Below are positions 43,399 through 52,241 of a stretch of DNA of 64,000 bases, one piece after another. Where the stretch lies: assembly GCA_050944355.1 (NCBI GenBank), contig JBMNQX010000001.1:353594-417593 (forward strand). Direction: 5' to 3'. Made by a program: the position numbers and the translations under genes. The notes beneath the pieces were generated by a model. It was given only the letters and a program-made list of their open reading frames with translations. It did no database searches and was not told where the DNA came from. Positions within the stretch are counted from its first letter, which is position 1. Each line of letters starts with the position of its first letter. Origin of the DNA: UBA4285 sp050944355 (lineage in GTDB: Bacteria > Bacillota > Clostridia > Lachnospirales > Lachnospiraceae).

Positions 43399-43518
43399 TC
43401 CTGCCGCGAGAGACAGCAGGGAGATATCACACCGCGCGCAGACCAGACAGACCAGCCAGCCTGCCGCGGCAAAAAGAAGAGGCCTTCTGATTCGGAAACA
43501 CCTCCCTGTCAGATTGAA

Positions 43519-44448
43519 TTACGGTTCGTCTTCCACCATCGAATAATCCGCCGTGAACGTGCTGTCCAGCGGTGTGGTCTCCCTGAACACGGCAGATGTC
43601 GAGCCATTTACCAGGATGCGCACTCCTTTGACCGTGTCGAGATCACACAGCGAGTCCACGATCGAATAAATCGGAAGATCGCCGCTCACATCGGCGTAAT
43701 CCGTGATGAACGATTCGCTTAAGTTCACGTAGCATATGCCGTCACGCATCGAGACGGACAGAGCCGATACGGTGTCGGGAATCGTCGCCTTCAGTCTGGA
43801 ATCGGTCGGACCCGCGAGCAGCTTGCTCACGACTATCTTTTCGAGCGACATATTCTTGTTGTAGGCGACGGTCATGACCGTGCGGACCAGTTTCGTGCCG
43901 TCCTGATTGGCAAAATACAAGTTGATATCGCGCCACTCAACGTTTCCGCCGTTGTCACCGGAATCGTCTACATACGCAGAGGCGGACATATTTTCGAGTA
44001 CGTCGCCGCTGTTGTTCGTAATGACGCTCCCGTCCATGACAAATGTGACTCTCTCGACGCCGTACACCTGCGTGAGCTCTTTTACGACCGCCGTGCGGTA
44101 CAGCAGTTCCGTAACCGTATTCATTCCCAGGTAATTGCCTTCAAATGTGACGGTCGCCACTTTATCGCTCAGAGTGACTGAGACAACTGTCACGTCGTTC
44201 GGCTTGATCACAACGACATTTTTTCCCTGGCGCGGCGTGCTCATTTCTTCCAGAAGCCGGCTCATGATCTCCTCGGGAGTCATGGACGAATCGTCGATTT
44301 TTATCGTATACGGAATCAGCTGACTGTTGTCCGTATCCGCATAATACACAGAATACTCGGTCAGAGAAGAACCGCATCCGGGGATCACAAGGACAATCGT
44401 GAGCAGAAGCGCCAGCAGCACGGAAATTTTCTTTTTCACATGACTCAT
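43519..44448 (-). CDS. GerMN-domain lipoprotein
   Basis: 309 residues. Signal peptide KKISVLLALLLTIVLVIPGC with lipidated Cys25, then two GerMN domains (~50-150, LIPYTIKIDDSSMTPEEIMS; ~170-300, NLYFANQDGTKLVRTVMTVA ... KIVVSKLLAGPTDSRLKATI). In B. subtilis GerM acts in cortex synthesis and germination; in LpqB-type proteins GerMN partners a kinase. Its start overlaps the stop of the kinase gene (ATGA), so it is probably an accessory of that two-component system. Confidence 0.9.
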   Translation of the reverse strand: MSHVKKKISVLLALLLTIVLVIPGCGSSLTEYSVYYADTDNSQLIPYTIKIDDSSMTPEEIMSRLLEEMSTPRQGKNVVVIKPNDVTVVSVTLSDKVATVTFEGNYLGMNTVTELLYRTAVVKELTQVYGVERVTFVMDGSVITNNSGDVLENMSASAYVDDSGDNGGNVEWRDINLYFANQDGTKLVRTVMTVAYNKNMSLEKIVVSKLLAGPTDSRLKATIPDTVSALSVSMRDGICYVNLSESFITDYADVSGDLPIYSIVDSLCDLDTVKGVRILVNGSTSAVFRETTPLDSTFTADYSMVEDEP

Positions 44449-46016
44449 GTCTCCGGCTCCTCTCTGCTTTCGTCCGACTTTTTATTTTCAGCGCTGTCGT
44501 CCTTACCGACAGTGTTCAAAAGCTGCTGTTCTGAATATTTCAGCGGAATTCTGACGGTAAATACAGATCCGTGCGACGCTCCGCCCTCAGCCTCCGTCTC
44601 TGAGTAAAGGCGTATTGTCCCGTGGTGGAGCAGCACAATGCTGCGGACTATCGCGAGTCCCAGTCCTGTGCCGCCCGTCTCGCGCGACCGGGTCTTGTCG
44701 ACGCGGTAAAAACGCTCAAATATATGCGCCTGCATATCTTTCGGAATTCCGATGCCATTGTCCTCGACGCGAAGGAAGAAATACTGATAGTCGGCGTTCA
44801 GGAAGACGCGGACCCATCCGCCCTCTGTGCCGTACTTTATCGCATTCTCGACAAGGTTCGTGACAACCTGCGACATCTTGATCTCATCGACCTCAGCCGT
44901 CACCGGCCGATAGCTCTCAAACAGAATTTCCGTCGAGCGCTTGTCAGCCAGCGGGGACAGCCGTTTCAGCGTCGTCTCGACCAGCTCATTCATGTTGACC
45001 GTTGAGATGTTGAGTTTGGACTCAGATCTGTCCATGCGCACCAGTGACAGGAGATCTTCAATGATTTTGTTCTCCCGGTCGATTTCACGCGTGATATCTT
45101 TCATAAAATCCCGGTACATCTCAACCGGCACGTCTCCCGCAGAATTCAGCGAATCGGCGAGCACTTTTATGGAAGTCATCGGCGTTTTCAGTTCGTGCGA
45201 CACGTTGGAAACGAATTCTTCACGCGTTTTGTCCAGCAGCGAGGAGTTGTCGAGAATTTCGTTGATCACGCCGGCAAAACGCGCGCTATCCTCCATTTTG
45301 CCTTTCTTGAGCCGAAGGTCCGTGTGTCCTGCCGCAATCTCATCAAGAACAGCATATAAATCGTTTTCCCGTTTTGAGAGCCATCTCGTTGCCAGGTAGG
45401 CGCAGAACAGATCAAGGAGCAGAATGATCGCCATGATGATTGTGGACGCCGAGTCAAGATCGGCTGATGCCGCTTCAATCTGAGATACATCCATGCTGAT
45501 GACGAAGACGCCCAGCCTTTCACCTTCTGATGAGTCAAGCGGAACAGCTGTCTCAATCGTTTTCGCCGAACTGCTGCTTGTGCTCGCCGTACTCCAGGTA
45601 TTAAACGCCTCAAGAACACGCGGATTCACGATATACTTGCCATTTTCCTGCTCATACGTGTCCAGCACGACCTTCATTGTCGTGTCGACGATGCGGATCC
45701 GCATGGCATTCAGAGATGTGTATTTGGAATACGAAAGAAAAACGCCGGCCTGCTTTGCTTCGGAAAGGCTCGAATAGGCAGAAATATCGTCAGAAAGAAC
45801 GACCGCGCGGATCTGAAGCTGCGCCAGTTCATTTTTCACGGATTCTTCCTGCTGGATGTTTCTTTCCACAAAAGAAAAAACCAGCACCGGCACAAAACCG
45901 GCTGCCACAATGACTGTAAAAAGCAGAGCTTTATAATTGAGAAGCGCGCCCGACAGGCTTTTGAAAAAGCTCTTGATTCTGCCGGGGGCGCGCCTGTGAA
46001 TACCGGAATCTCTCAT
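44445..46016 (-). CDS. Membrane sensor histidine kinase (WalK/PhoR-like)
   Basis: 523 residues. Membrane helix ~30-50, extracytoplasmic sensor ~52-188 (single Cache/PAS-like), helix ~190-212, HAMP, HisKA with His274 (SNVSHELKTPMTSIKVL), HATPase with NLVENAIKYGTEGG and GGTGLGLAIVRSI. Middle gene of regulator-kinase-GerMN lipoprotein, a layout that suggests envelope or cell-wall control. Confidence 0.92.
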   Translation of the reverse strand: MRDSGIHRRAPGRIKSFFKSLSGALLNYKALLFTVIVAAGFVPVLVFSFVERNIQQEESVKNELAQLQIRAVVLSDDISAYSSLSEAKQAGVFLSYSKYTSLNAMRIRIVDTTMKVVLDTYEQENGKYIVNPRVLEAFNTWSTASTSSSSAKTIETAVPLDSSEGERLGVFVISMDVSQIEAASADLDSASTIIMAIILLLDLFCAYLATRWLSKRENDLYAVLDEIAAGHTDLRLKKGKMEDSARFAGVINEILDNSSLLDKTREEFVSNVSHELKTPMTSIKVLADSLNSAGDVPVEMYRDFMKDITREIDRENKIIEDLLSLVRMDRSESKLNISTVNMNELVETTLKRLSPLADKRSTEILFESYRPVTAEVDEIKMSQVVTNLVENAIKYGTEGGWVRVFLNADYQYFFLRVEDNGIGIPKDMQAHIFERFYRVDKTRSRETGGTGLGLAIVRSIVLLHHGTIRLYSETEAEGGASHGSVFTVRIPLKYSEQQLLNTVGKDDSAENKKSDESREEPET

Positions 46017-46047
46017 CCTCAGTCAGGCCTTTCCATAAAATCGAAAG

Positions 46048-46755
46048 TTACTGATCACCGGAGGCGGAGAAATAATATCCTACGCCCCACTTCGTGTGTA
46101 CATAATCCGGGCTGCTTGGATTTGACTCCAGCTTTTCCCTGAGTCTTCGGATATGTACATCGACTGTCCGCGCGTCGCCCGGATAATTATCGCCCCAGAT
46201 GGCCCGCAGCAGTTCTTCTCTGGAATACACTCTCCCGGGATTTCTCACGAGAATCTCAAGGAGATCAAATTCTTTTGCGGTAAGCCCGACGTCGCGATCC
46301 CCCACTTTGACCGACCGCGCGTCAAAATCCATGAAGAAGCTGCCATATGTGACAGACTTCTTCTGCTTTTCGGCATTTCGCGTCTCGTAGGAGTTTCTTC
46401 TGCGGAGAATCGCGCGGATTCTGGCTTTCACTTCCAGGATGTTAAAAGGTTTCGTGATATAATCGTCAGCACCGTATTCCAGGCCCATGATTTTATCCAT
46501 GTCATCGCCCTTGGCGGTAAGCATGATAATCGGAATGTCAGAAAACTCGCGTATCGTCCGGCAGACTGTCAGGCCGTCCATCTTCGGCAGCATCAGATCC
46601 AGGAGTATGATATCGTAATGCTCTGCCTTGACCATATTGACTGCCTGTTCGCCGTCATAAGCACAGCCGACTTCATACTCGTCCTGTTCCAGCGAAAATT
46701 TAAGCCCCTTCACAATTAATTTTTCATCGTCAACAACCAGAATTCTGTTAGCCAA
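46048..46755 (-). CDS. OmpR/PhoB-family response regulator
   Basis: 235 residues. Receiver with DDEK (9-12), LDLMLPKMDGLTV (phospho-Asp), MLTAKGDDMD and ITKPFN; winged helix with LTAKEFDLLEILVRNPGRVY and DARTVDVHIRRLREKLE, close to WalR/PhoP. Cognate of the kinase 31 bases downstream. Follows comEA by 15 bases. Confidence 0.94.
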   Translation of the reverse strand: MANRILVVDDEKLIVKGLKFSLEQDEYEVGCAYDGEQAVNMVKAEHYDIILLDLMLPKMDGLTVCRTIREFSDIPIIMLTAKGDDMDKIMGLEYGADDYITKPFNILEVKARIRAILRRRNSYETRNAEKQKKSVTYGSFFMDFDARSVKVGDRDVGLTAKEFDLLEILVRNPGRVYSREELLRAIWGDNYPGDARTVDVHIRRLREKLESNPSSPDYVHTKWGVGYYFSASGDQ

Positions 46756-46770
46756 TTTCTTTCTCCCGAT

Positions 46771-47346
46771 TCAGACTTTTATCCGGTCCCTGATCTTTTC
46801 ATAAGCGCTCTGCTTGATTCCCGGGACATTCATGATGTCCTCAGGCGAAGCAAAGGCGCCGTTTTCACTGCGGTACTGTAGTATAGCCTCAGCTTTCGCT
46901 TCCCCGATCCCCGGAAGCGTCATGAGTTCACTTTTGCCGGCCTGATTGATGTCAATCCTGCCGTCCGTTTCCTGCTGTTCGCCGGTATTTCCGGCATTCT
47001 CGTCTTCAGCGGCTCGCGGCACCAGAATCTTCTGACTGTCCGAAACCGTTTCAGCGAGATTCAACTGTTTTAAGTCAGCGCCGTCTTTCTCGCCGCCGGC
47101 CATTTCAATCGCATCGGTCACCCGGCTTCCCGCGGGAAGCGTATAGACTCCTTCATTTTCTACTTCACCGCAGACATACACCACGACTGTGCACGGCTCC
47201 TGCGTGACCAGGGCGCTTTCAGGCTCTGTACTGTCCTCAGACTGCTCGATTCGCACTTCATCCGCCTCAGATCTGTCAAGGCAGCCGGCACAGGCGGCTG
47301 TATAAAACAGCCCCGACAGGATGACAAACGCGGCCGATGCTCCCAT
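46771..47346 (-). CDS. comEA: ComEA-like DNA-binding competence protein
   Basis: 191 residues from the first ATG. Hydrophobic segment (ASAAFVILSGLFYTAACAG), SLBB domain (VVVYVCGEVENEGVYTLPAG), and a C-terminal helix-hairpin-helix pair (INQAGKSELMTLPGIGEAKA). Binds dsDNA at the membrane for delivery to ComEC. The ATG has no ribosome site; in frame, a CTG at 47394, 5 bases behind GGAGG, would add LKTRKQKWLKWLPALR, giving the positively charged start normal for a membrane anchor. The real start may therefore be CTG. Confidence 0.88.
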   Translation of the reverse strand: MGASAAFVILSGLFYTAACAGCLDRSEADEVRIEQSEDSTEPESALVTQEPCTVVVYVCGEVENEGVYTLPAGSRVTDAIEMAGGEKDGADLKQLNLAETVSDSQKILVPRAAEDENAGNTGEQQETDGRIDINQAGKSELMTLPGIGEAKAEAILQYRSENGAFASPEDIMNVPGIKQSAYEKIRDRIKV

Positions 47347-47507
47347 GCGAAGAGCCGGAAGCCATTTGAGCCATTTCTGTTTTCTTGTTTTCAGCTTTTC
47401 CTCCGTTCCCGGAAATCTGAAAATCTTTGAAGCCTATTTACTGCATTTTACGGGAAATCGGCAATAAATACAAGCCCGTCGCCCGTCTGTCCGGCGGCCT
47501 TTTTAAG

Positions 47508-47536
47508 TTGCGGCTTTCCCCGCTGACGTGTAAAAT
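47508..47536 (+). promoter_or_regulatory. Probable promoter of yfhO-argH
   Basis: -35 TTGCGG (47508-47513), 17-base spacer, -10 TAAAAT (47531-47536). Confidence 0.55.
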
Positions 47537-47570
47537 ATATCCGTAGCGCGAAAGCTAAAGGGAGGCTGTT

Positions 47571-50195
47571 TTGAACCGTACAAAAAAACGCAAAAAACAA
47601 AGTTTCTCAAACGATCCTGTGAAGATGATGTTTCTTCTCTCGTTTCTTATCCCTGTGATTATTTACGCGGGACTTTTTATCGGACGGGGAATTTTTCCGG
47701 GCGGTTCTTCCCTGTATCTGTACTCGGATATGTATCACCAGTACGCTCCGTTTCTCGCCGAATTCCGGTATAAAATCCTTCACGGCGAGGGTTTGACATA
47801 TTCCTGGGACATCGGCATGGGCACCAATTTTCTGACGCTTTATGCCTACTATTGCGCAAGTCCGCTCAACTGGCTCTGTATTCTCGTCCCTCAGAGCCTT
47901 CTCATCGACTTCATGGATTTCTTCATCATGATCAAGGGCGGTCTCGCCGCGCTGGCGTTCTCATATTACGTCAACCAGCATTACAAACGGTCTGACCCGA
48001 TCATCTGCGTCGTCAGTATGTTTTATGCCTGCAGCGGCTACTGGGCAGCGTACTGCTGGTGCACGATGTGGCTCGACTGCATCGTTCTCCTGCCGCTCAT
48101 CATGCTCGGAATCGAGCGTCTCGTCGACAAGAATTCCTGCACCCTCTACGGTGTAACGCTCGGGCTCTGCATTTTCACGAACTACTATATCTCGATCATG
48201 GTCTGCATTTCCTGCGTCCTCTACTTTATTTTCCGCCTGGTACTGATGGAAGGTCCCCGGAAGAAGCAGCGCATCGGAAACGCCGTCCTCCATTTCGTGA
48301 TTTATTCAGGACTTGCTGCCGGCATGGCGGCCGTCCTGCTTCTGCCGGAAATCTATACATTTTCCCTGTCAGCTTCGGCAGATTCGACATTTCCGACAGT
48401 ACTGAGTCAGTATTTCCCGTTTGTGCTCATGATCAGCCGGCATATGATGGGAATTCCGGTCACTTTCGGCGAAAAGTACCCGAACGTATTCTGCAGCGTT
48501 GCCGTTCTTTTCCTGCTGCCGCTGTACGTCGTGTCACCGCGGTACACGGCCAAACAGAAGATATCGCGCTGCCTGCTGCTGCTGATATTCCTGTTCTCGT
48601 TCAACATCAATGTCTTCGACTATATCTGGCACGGATTTCACTATCCGAACAGTCTTTCGTGTCGTCAGTCGTTCATTTACATATTCTTTGTCCTGCTGAC
48701 AGCCTACGAGGCTCTGATCAGCATCCGGGACTACAGTATGCAGCAGATCGCCGCCGCGGCCGGAATCGCCTGCGGACTGATATTCTGGTTCGAGCAGATC
48801 TATGCAAGGGACACATCCTCGTACAGCAACACGTATCAGTATGATTTCCGCGTCATATATCTGTCGCTGATTTTCATCATCTTGTATGTGATCCTCACGA
48901 CAGTCGTGAGAAAAGCGAAAACAACCAGCTACATCTGTCTGCTGCTCGTCTTCGTCACCGCCATATCCGAAGCTTCCATCAACATGGATCTGACGGGACT
49001 TTCCAAGACGGATCGCCAGAACTATCTGTCAGACAACAACACACTGACATCACTTGTAAACACGGCCAAAGATATGGATTCGTCTTTCTGGCGCATGGAA
49101 AAAATTCACGGCGCCCGGACGAAAAATGACGGCGCCTGGTCGCACTATCCGTCGATATCCGTCTTCGCTTCCACTTCGAGCGACGGCGTCACAAAACTCT
49201 TTCAGGCGCTCGGTCTTGAGTCTTCGATGAATGAATACAACTATTCCGGCTCAACCGCACTGACAAATGCTCTGTTCGATGTGAAATATATGATCAGTTC
49301 CGAAGAAGTGACAAATTCGCCGCTTCTGAAACTGGTGACTGAAGAGGACGACTACTATCTGTACCAGAACACACAGGTTCTCCCGGTCGGTTATATGGTT
49401 CCTTCGACACTTGAGGACGACTGGGACACTTCTTCCGGCGCAAACGCGATTGAGACGCAGAACAGTTTCGCAAGTCTGGCCGCCGGTGTAGACGGTCTGT
49501 TTGAAAGTCTTGGAAATTATGCTTCGGAATCCGAAGTCACCGTCACTGTGCAGAAATCCGGTTACCTGTATTTCGTCGTCGGGTCGGACAAAGTAAGTTC
49601 TGTTACACTCACGTATCCGGATACCGGAGACTCGACGACAGTGAGCGACCTGAAAGACGGCAACAAGATCGTTGATGCCGGTTATGTCGGGGCCGGCACG
49701 ACCGTGACGATATCCGCCTCTCAGACGATGAAACTGACCGCGTGGCTGATGGATGTCGACAAACTCGAGCAGACGGTCAGCACGCTGAAACAGAATTCCC
49801 TTTCCGTCACAAGCCATACGTCGACTTCAATCAGTGGTACAATTACCGTCAGTCAGTCCGGCACGTTCCTTCTCACAATTCCGTACGACGGGGGCTGGAC
49901 GATCAAAGTCGACGGAAAAGAAGTAGAAGTCGACGCCTGGGAGGACGCTTTTCTTTCCACCGAACTCTCCGCCGGAACGCATACGATTGAACTGACCTAC
50001 TGGCCGAAATACCTGACGGCGGGCATACTTGTTTCGCTGATAAGTATTTTCCTCGTTATCGCCCTGTTCTGCATAAAGCGGCGGATTTCAAAAGGACAGA
50101 TACGGCGCCTGCCGGAGCCTGTCGAGCGGTTTTTCCTTGACAGCGATCTGGTAGTTGACACAGATAACAAACGAAAGGATGAAATCAAAGAATGA
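47571..50195 (+). CDS. YfhO-family multi-spanning membrane protein
   Basis: 874 residues with about 12 membrane helices in the first two thirds and again one at the C-terminus; GT-C-like family needed in B. subtilis for lipoteichoic acid glycosylation. Features: DMYHQYAPFLAEFRYKILHG, SWDIGMGTNFLTLYAYYCAS (acidic, catalytic-like loop), and a large extracytoplasmic beta-rich domain (~470-830). TTG start behind GGGAGG. Ends overlapping argH by 4 bases, an unusual partner. Confidence 0.9.
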   Translation: MNRTKKRKKQSFSNDPVKMMFLLSFLIPVIIYAGLFIGRGIFPGGSSLYLYSDMYHQYAPFLAEFRYKILHGEGLTYSWDIGMGTNFLTLYAYYCASPLNWLCILVPQSLLIDFMDFFIMIKGGLAALAFSYYVNQHYKRSDPIICVVSMFYACSGYWAAYCWCTMWLDCIVLLPLIMLGIERLVDKNSCTLYGVTLGLCIFTNYYISIMVCISCVLYFIFRLVLMEGPRKKQRIGNAVLHFVIYSGLAAGMAAVLLLPEIYTFSLSASADSTFPTVLSQYFPFVLMISRHMMGIPVTFGEKYPNVFCSVAVLFLLPLYVVSPRYTAKQKISRCLLLLIFLFSFNINVFDYIWHGFHYPNSLSCRQSFIYIFFVLLTAYEALISIRDYSMQQIAAAAGIACGLIFWFEQIYARDTSSYSNTYQYDFRVIYLSLIFIILYVILTTVVRKAKTTSYICLLLVFVTAISEASINMDLTGLSKTDRQNYLSDNNTLTSLVNTAKDMDSSFWRMEKIHGARTKNDGAWSHYPSISVFASTSSDGVTKLFQALGLESSMNEYNYSGSTALTNALFDVKYMISSEEVTNSPLLKLVTEEDDYYLYQNTQVLPVGYMVPSTLEDDWDTSSGANAIETQNSFASLAAGVDGLFESLGNYASESEVTVTVQKSGYLYFVVGSDKVSSVTLTYPDTGDSTTVSDLKDGNKIVDAGYVGAGTTVTISASQTMKLTAWLMDVDKLEQTVSTLKQNSLSVTSHTSTSISGTITVSQSGTFLLTIPYDGGWTIKVDGKEVEVDAWEDAFLSTELSAGTHTIELTYWPKYLTAGILVSLISIFLVIALFCIKRRISKGQIRRLPEPVERFFLDSDLVVDTDNKRKDEIKE

Positions 50196-51580
50196 AACTC
50201 TGGGGTGGACGTTTTACAAAAGAAACCAACGCACTGGTCAATGAATTCAACGCTTCCATCACATTTGACCGCCGGTTTTACCGCCAGGACATCGAAGGAA
50301 GCATCGCGCACGCGACTATGCTCGGCAAAACCGGAATCATATCGGAAGACGAAAGCAAAAAAATTGTAGAAGGTCTGAAAGGAATTCTCTCAGACATTGA
50401 ATCCGGCAAACTCTCGATTGATACGACGTATGAGGATATTCACACATTTGTCGAGGCCAATCTGATTGAGCGCATCGGAGACACCGGTAAAAAACTTCAC
50501 ACCGGCCGCTCCCGGAATGATCAGGTAGCGCTCGACATGCGTCTTTACACGCGCGATGAGATCAAGAAGACCGATCAGGAACTCTTTGAACTCGAGTCAG
50601 TCATTCTTGACATCATGAAGAAAAACGTCAATTCGTTCATGCCGGGATTCACACACCTTCAGAAGGCTCAGCCTGTCACCGTCGCGCATCATTTCGGAGC
50701 GTATTTCGAGATGTTCCGGCGCGACAGAGACCGTCTTGGCGATATACTCAAGAGAATGAACTACTGCCCGCTCGGCGCCGGGGCGCTCGCCGGTACGACG
50801 TACCCGCTCGACCGCGAGTTCACAGCCAAAGCGCTGGGCTTTGCCGGGCCGACGCTCAACAGCATGGATTCCGTGTCTGACCGCGACTACCTGATCGAAT
50901 ATCTTGACGCGCTCGCACTCATTATGATGCACCTTTCCCGCTTTTCTGAGGAAATCTGCATCTGGAATTCCAACGAATACCAGTTTATTGAGCTCGACGA
51001 CGCCTATTCGACAGGCTCGAGCATCATGCCGCAGAAAAAGAATCCGGATATCGCGGAGCTTGTCCGCGGCAAGACAGGGCGTGTCTACGGTGCGCTCATG
51101 AGTCTTCTCACGGTCATGAAGGGAATTCCTCTCGCCTATGACAAAGACCTTCAGGAAGACAAAGAAACGTCATTTGACGCCATGGACACGACAAATGCAT
51201 GCATTCGTCTTTTCACGGACATGATCCGCACGATGAAGTTCAAGTACGGCCGCATGGAGGAATCCGCAAAGAGAGGCTTCACAAACGCGACGGACGCCGC
51301 CGACTATCTTGTCCGCAAAGGTATACCGTTCCGCGATGCTCACGGAATCATCGGCAGCCTTGTTCTGACCTGCATTGAAAAGAACTGCGCGCTCGACGAT
51401 CTTCCGCTTGAAGAGTTCAAGAAAGCATGTCCAGCATTTGAGGACGACGTATACGAAGCGATTTCACTCAAGACCTGCGTCGACAAACGTCTGACAATCG
51501 GGGCCCCGGGGCCCGCGGCCATGGAACAGGAAATCGCGGCTGAAGAAGAATACCTGAAAAATACGCCTGCGATGACGTGA
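50192..51580 (+). CDS. argH: Argininosuccinate lyase
   Basis: 462 residues. Splits argininosuccinate to arginine and fumarate. N-terminus MKLWGGRFTKETNALVNEFN; catalytic loop with signature GSSIMPQKKNPD; HTGRSRNDQ and the TSFDAMDTTN segment. Complete. Translationally coupled (ATGA) to yfhO; argG is not in the window. Confidence 0.97.
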   Translation: MKLWGGRFTKETNALVNEFNASITFDRRFYRQDIEGSIAHATMLGKTGIISEDESKKIVEGLKGILSDIESGKLSIDTTYEDIHTFVEANLIERIGDTGKKLHTGRSRNDQVALDMRLYTRDEIKKTDQELFELESVILDIMKKNVNSFMPGFTHLQKAQPVTVAHHFGAYFEMFRRDRDRLGDILKRMNYCPLGAGALAGTTYPLDREFTAKALGFAGPTLNSMDSVSDRDYLIEYLDALALIMMHLSRFSEEICIWNSNEYQFIELDDAYSTGSSIMPQKKNPDIAELVRGKTGRVYGALMSLLTVMKGIPLAYDKDLQEDKETSFDAMDTTNACIRLFTDMIRTMKFKYGRMEESAKRGFTNATDAADYLVRKGIPFRDAHGIIGSLVLTCIEKNCALDDLPLEEFKKACPAFEDDVYEAISLKTCVDKRLTIGAPGPAAMEQEIAAEEEYLKNTPAMT

Positions 51581-51609
51581 TGAAACAGGGAACAAATGCA
51601 AAACTTAAT

Positions 51610-51647
51610 AAAGCCGCCCGTAAGCAAAAATGCTTACAGGCGGCTTT
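51610..51647. terminator. Bidirectional terminator behind argH
   Basis: AAAGCCGCC-GTAAGC/GCTTAC-GGCGGCTTT stem with one bulge pair and a 6-base loop. Confidence 0.8.
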
Positions 51648-51695
51648 CATATTCGTTTAGGATCCCGTGCAAAGTCCGAAGGGATCCGGTTCAGC

Positions 51696-52241
51696 TCAGT
51701 GCTTTTTGTCACCGAGGACACTCGCCCCGATAATGAAGCTCTGAAGACCCAGGATGATCAGGAACAGCCCGATGAGGCTGTTGGCCGACATGAGTGCATA
51801 TTTCGGGCTGAGCATAATCAGGAAAGACAGGATAAGGCCGACAACGTTGAGGATTATCGTAGAGAGCCAGGCGGCTTTACCCGAGACAGCACGGATCTGT
51901 CCCGCGTGAGCAAGTCCCGACACGCAGTGCGCGACGAACCACATCGGAAACACGAACGCGATAATTCCCTGCCGCATTCCAGGCGAGATTACAAGCATAG
52001 TTCCGGCCATCAGACTGATCGTACCGGTGATAAGTGAGACAACAGGCGCGGCAGCAACGGTACTGCTTGATCTGATGGCGAATATAATATCGGCGATTCC
52101 GGTGACGATGGCGACGATACCGTACAGATAAACAGCACCCGACAGAAATTCCATCGGTTCGGCGCAGCTCACGACGCCGAGAATTATCATCAGAATGCCC
52201 GTGATCAGTTCAATCCAGCCAAATCCGGACCGATTCTTCAC
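51696..52241 (-). CDS. HdeD-like (DUF308) membrane protein
   Basis: 181 residues with six short membrane helices in three hairpins (GFGWIELITGILMIILGVVS; VVSLITGTISLMAGTMLVIS; TIILNVVGLILSFLIMLSPK), the pattern of the DUF308/HdeD acid-resistance family. Function in Firmicutes is unknown. Its ATG overlaps the ftsH stop by 4 bases, so it is co-expressed with FtsH. Confidence 0.85.
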   Translation of the reverse strand: MKNRSGFGWIELITGILMIILGVVSCAEPMEFLSGAVYLYGIVAIVTGIADIIFAIRSSSTVAAAPVVSLITGTISLMAGTMLVISPGMRQGIIAFVFPMWFVAHCVSGLAHAGQIRAVSGKAAWLSTIILNVVGLILSFLIMLSPKYALMSANSLIGLFLIILGLQSFIIGASVLGDKKH

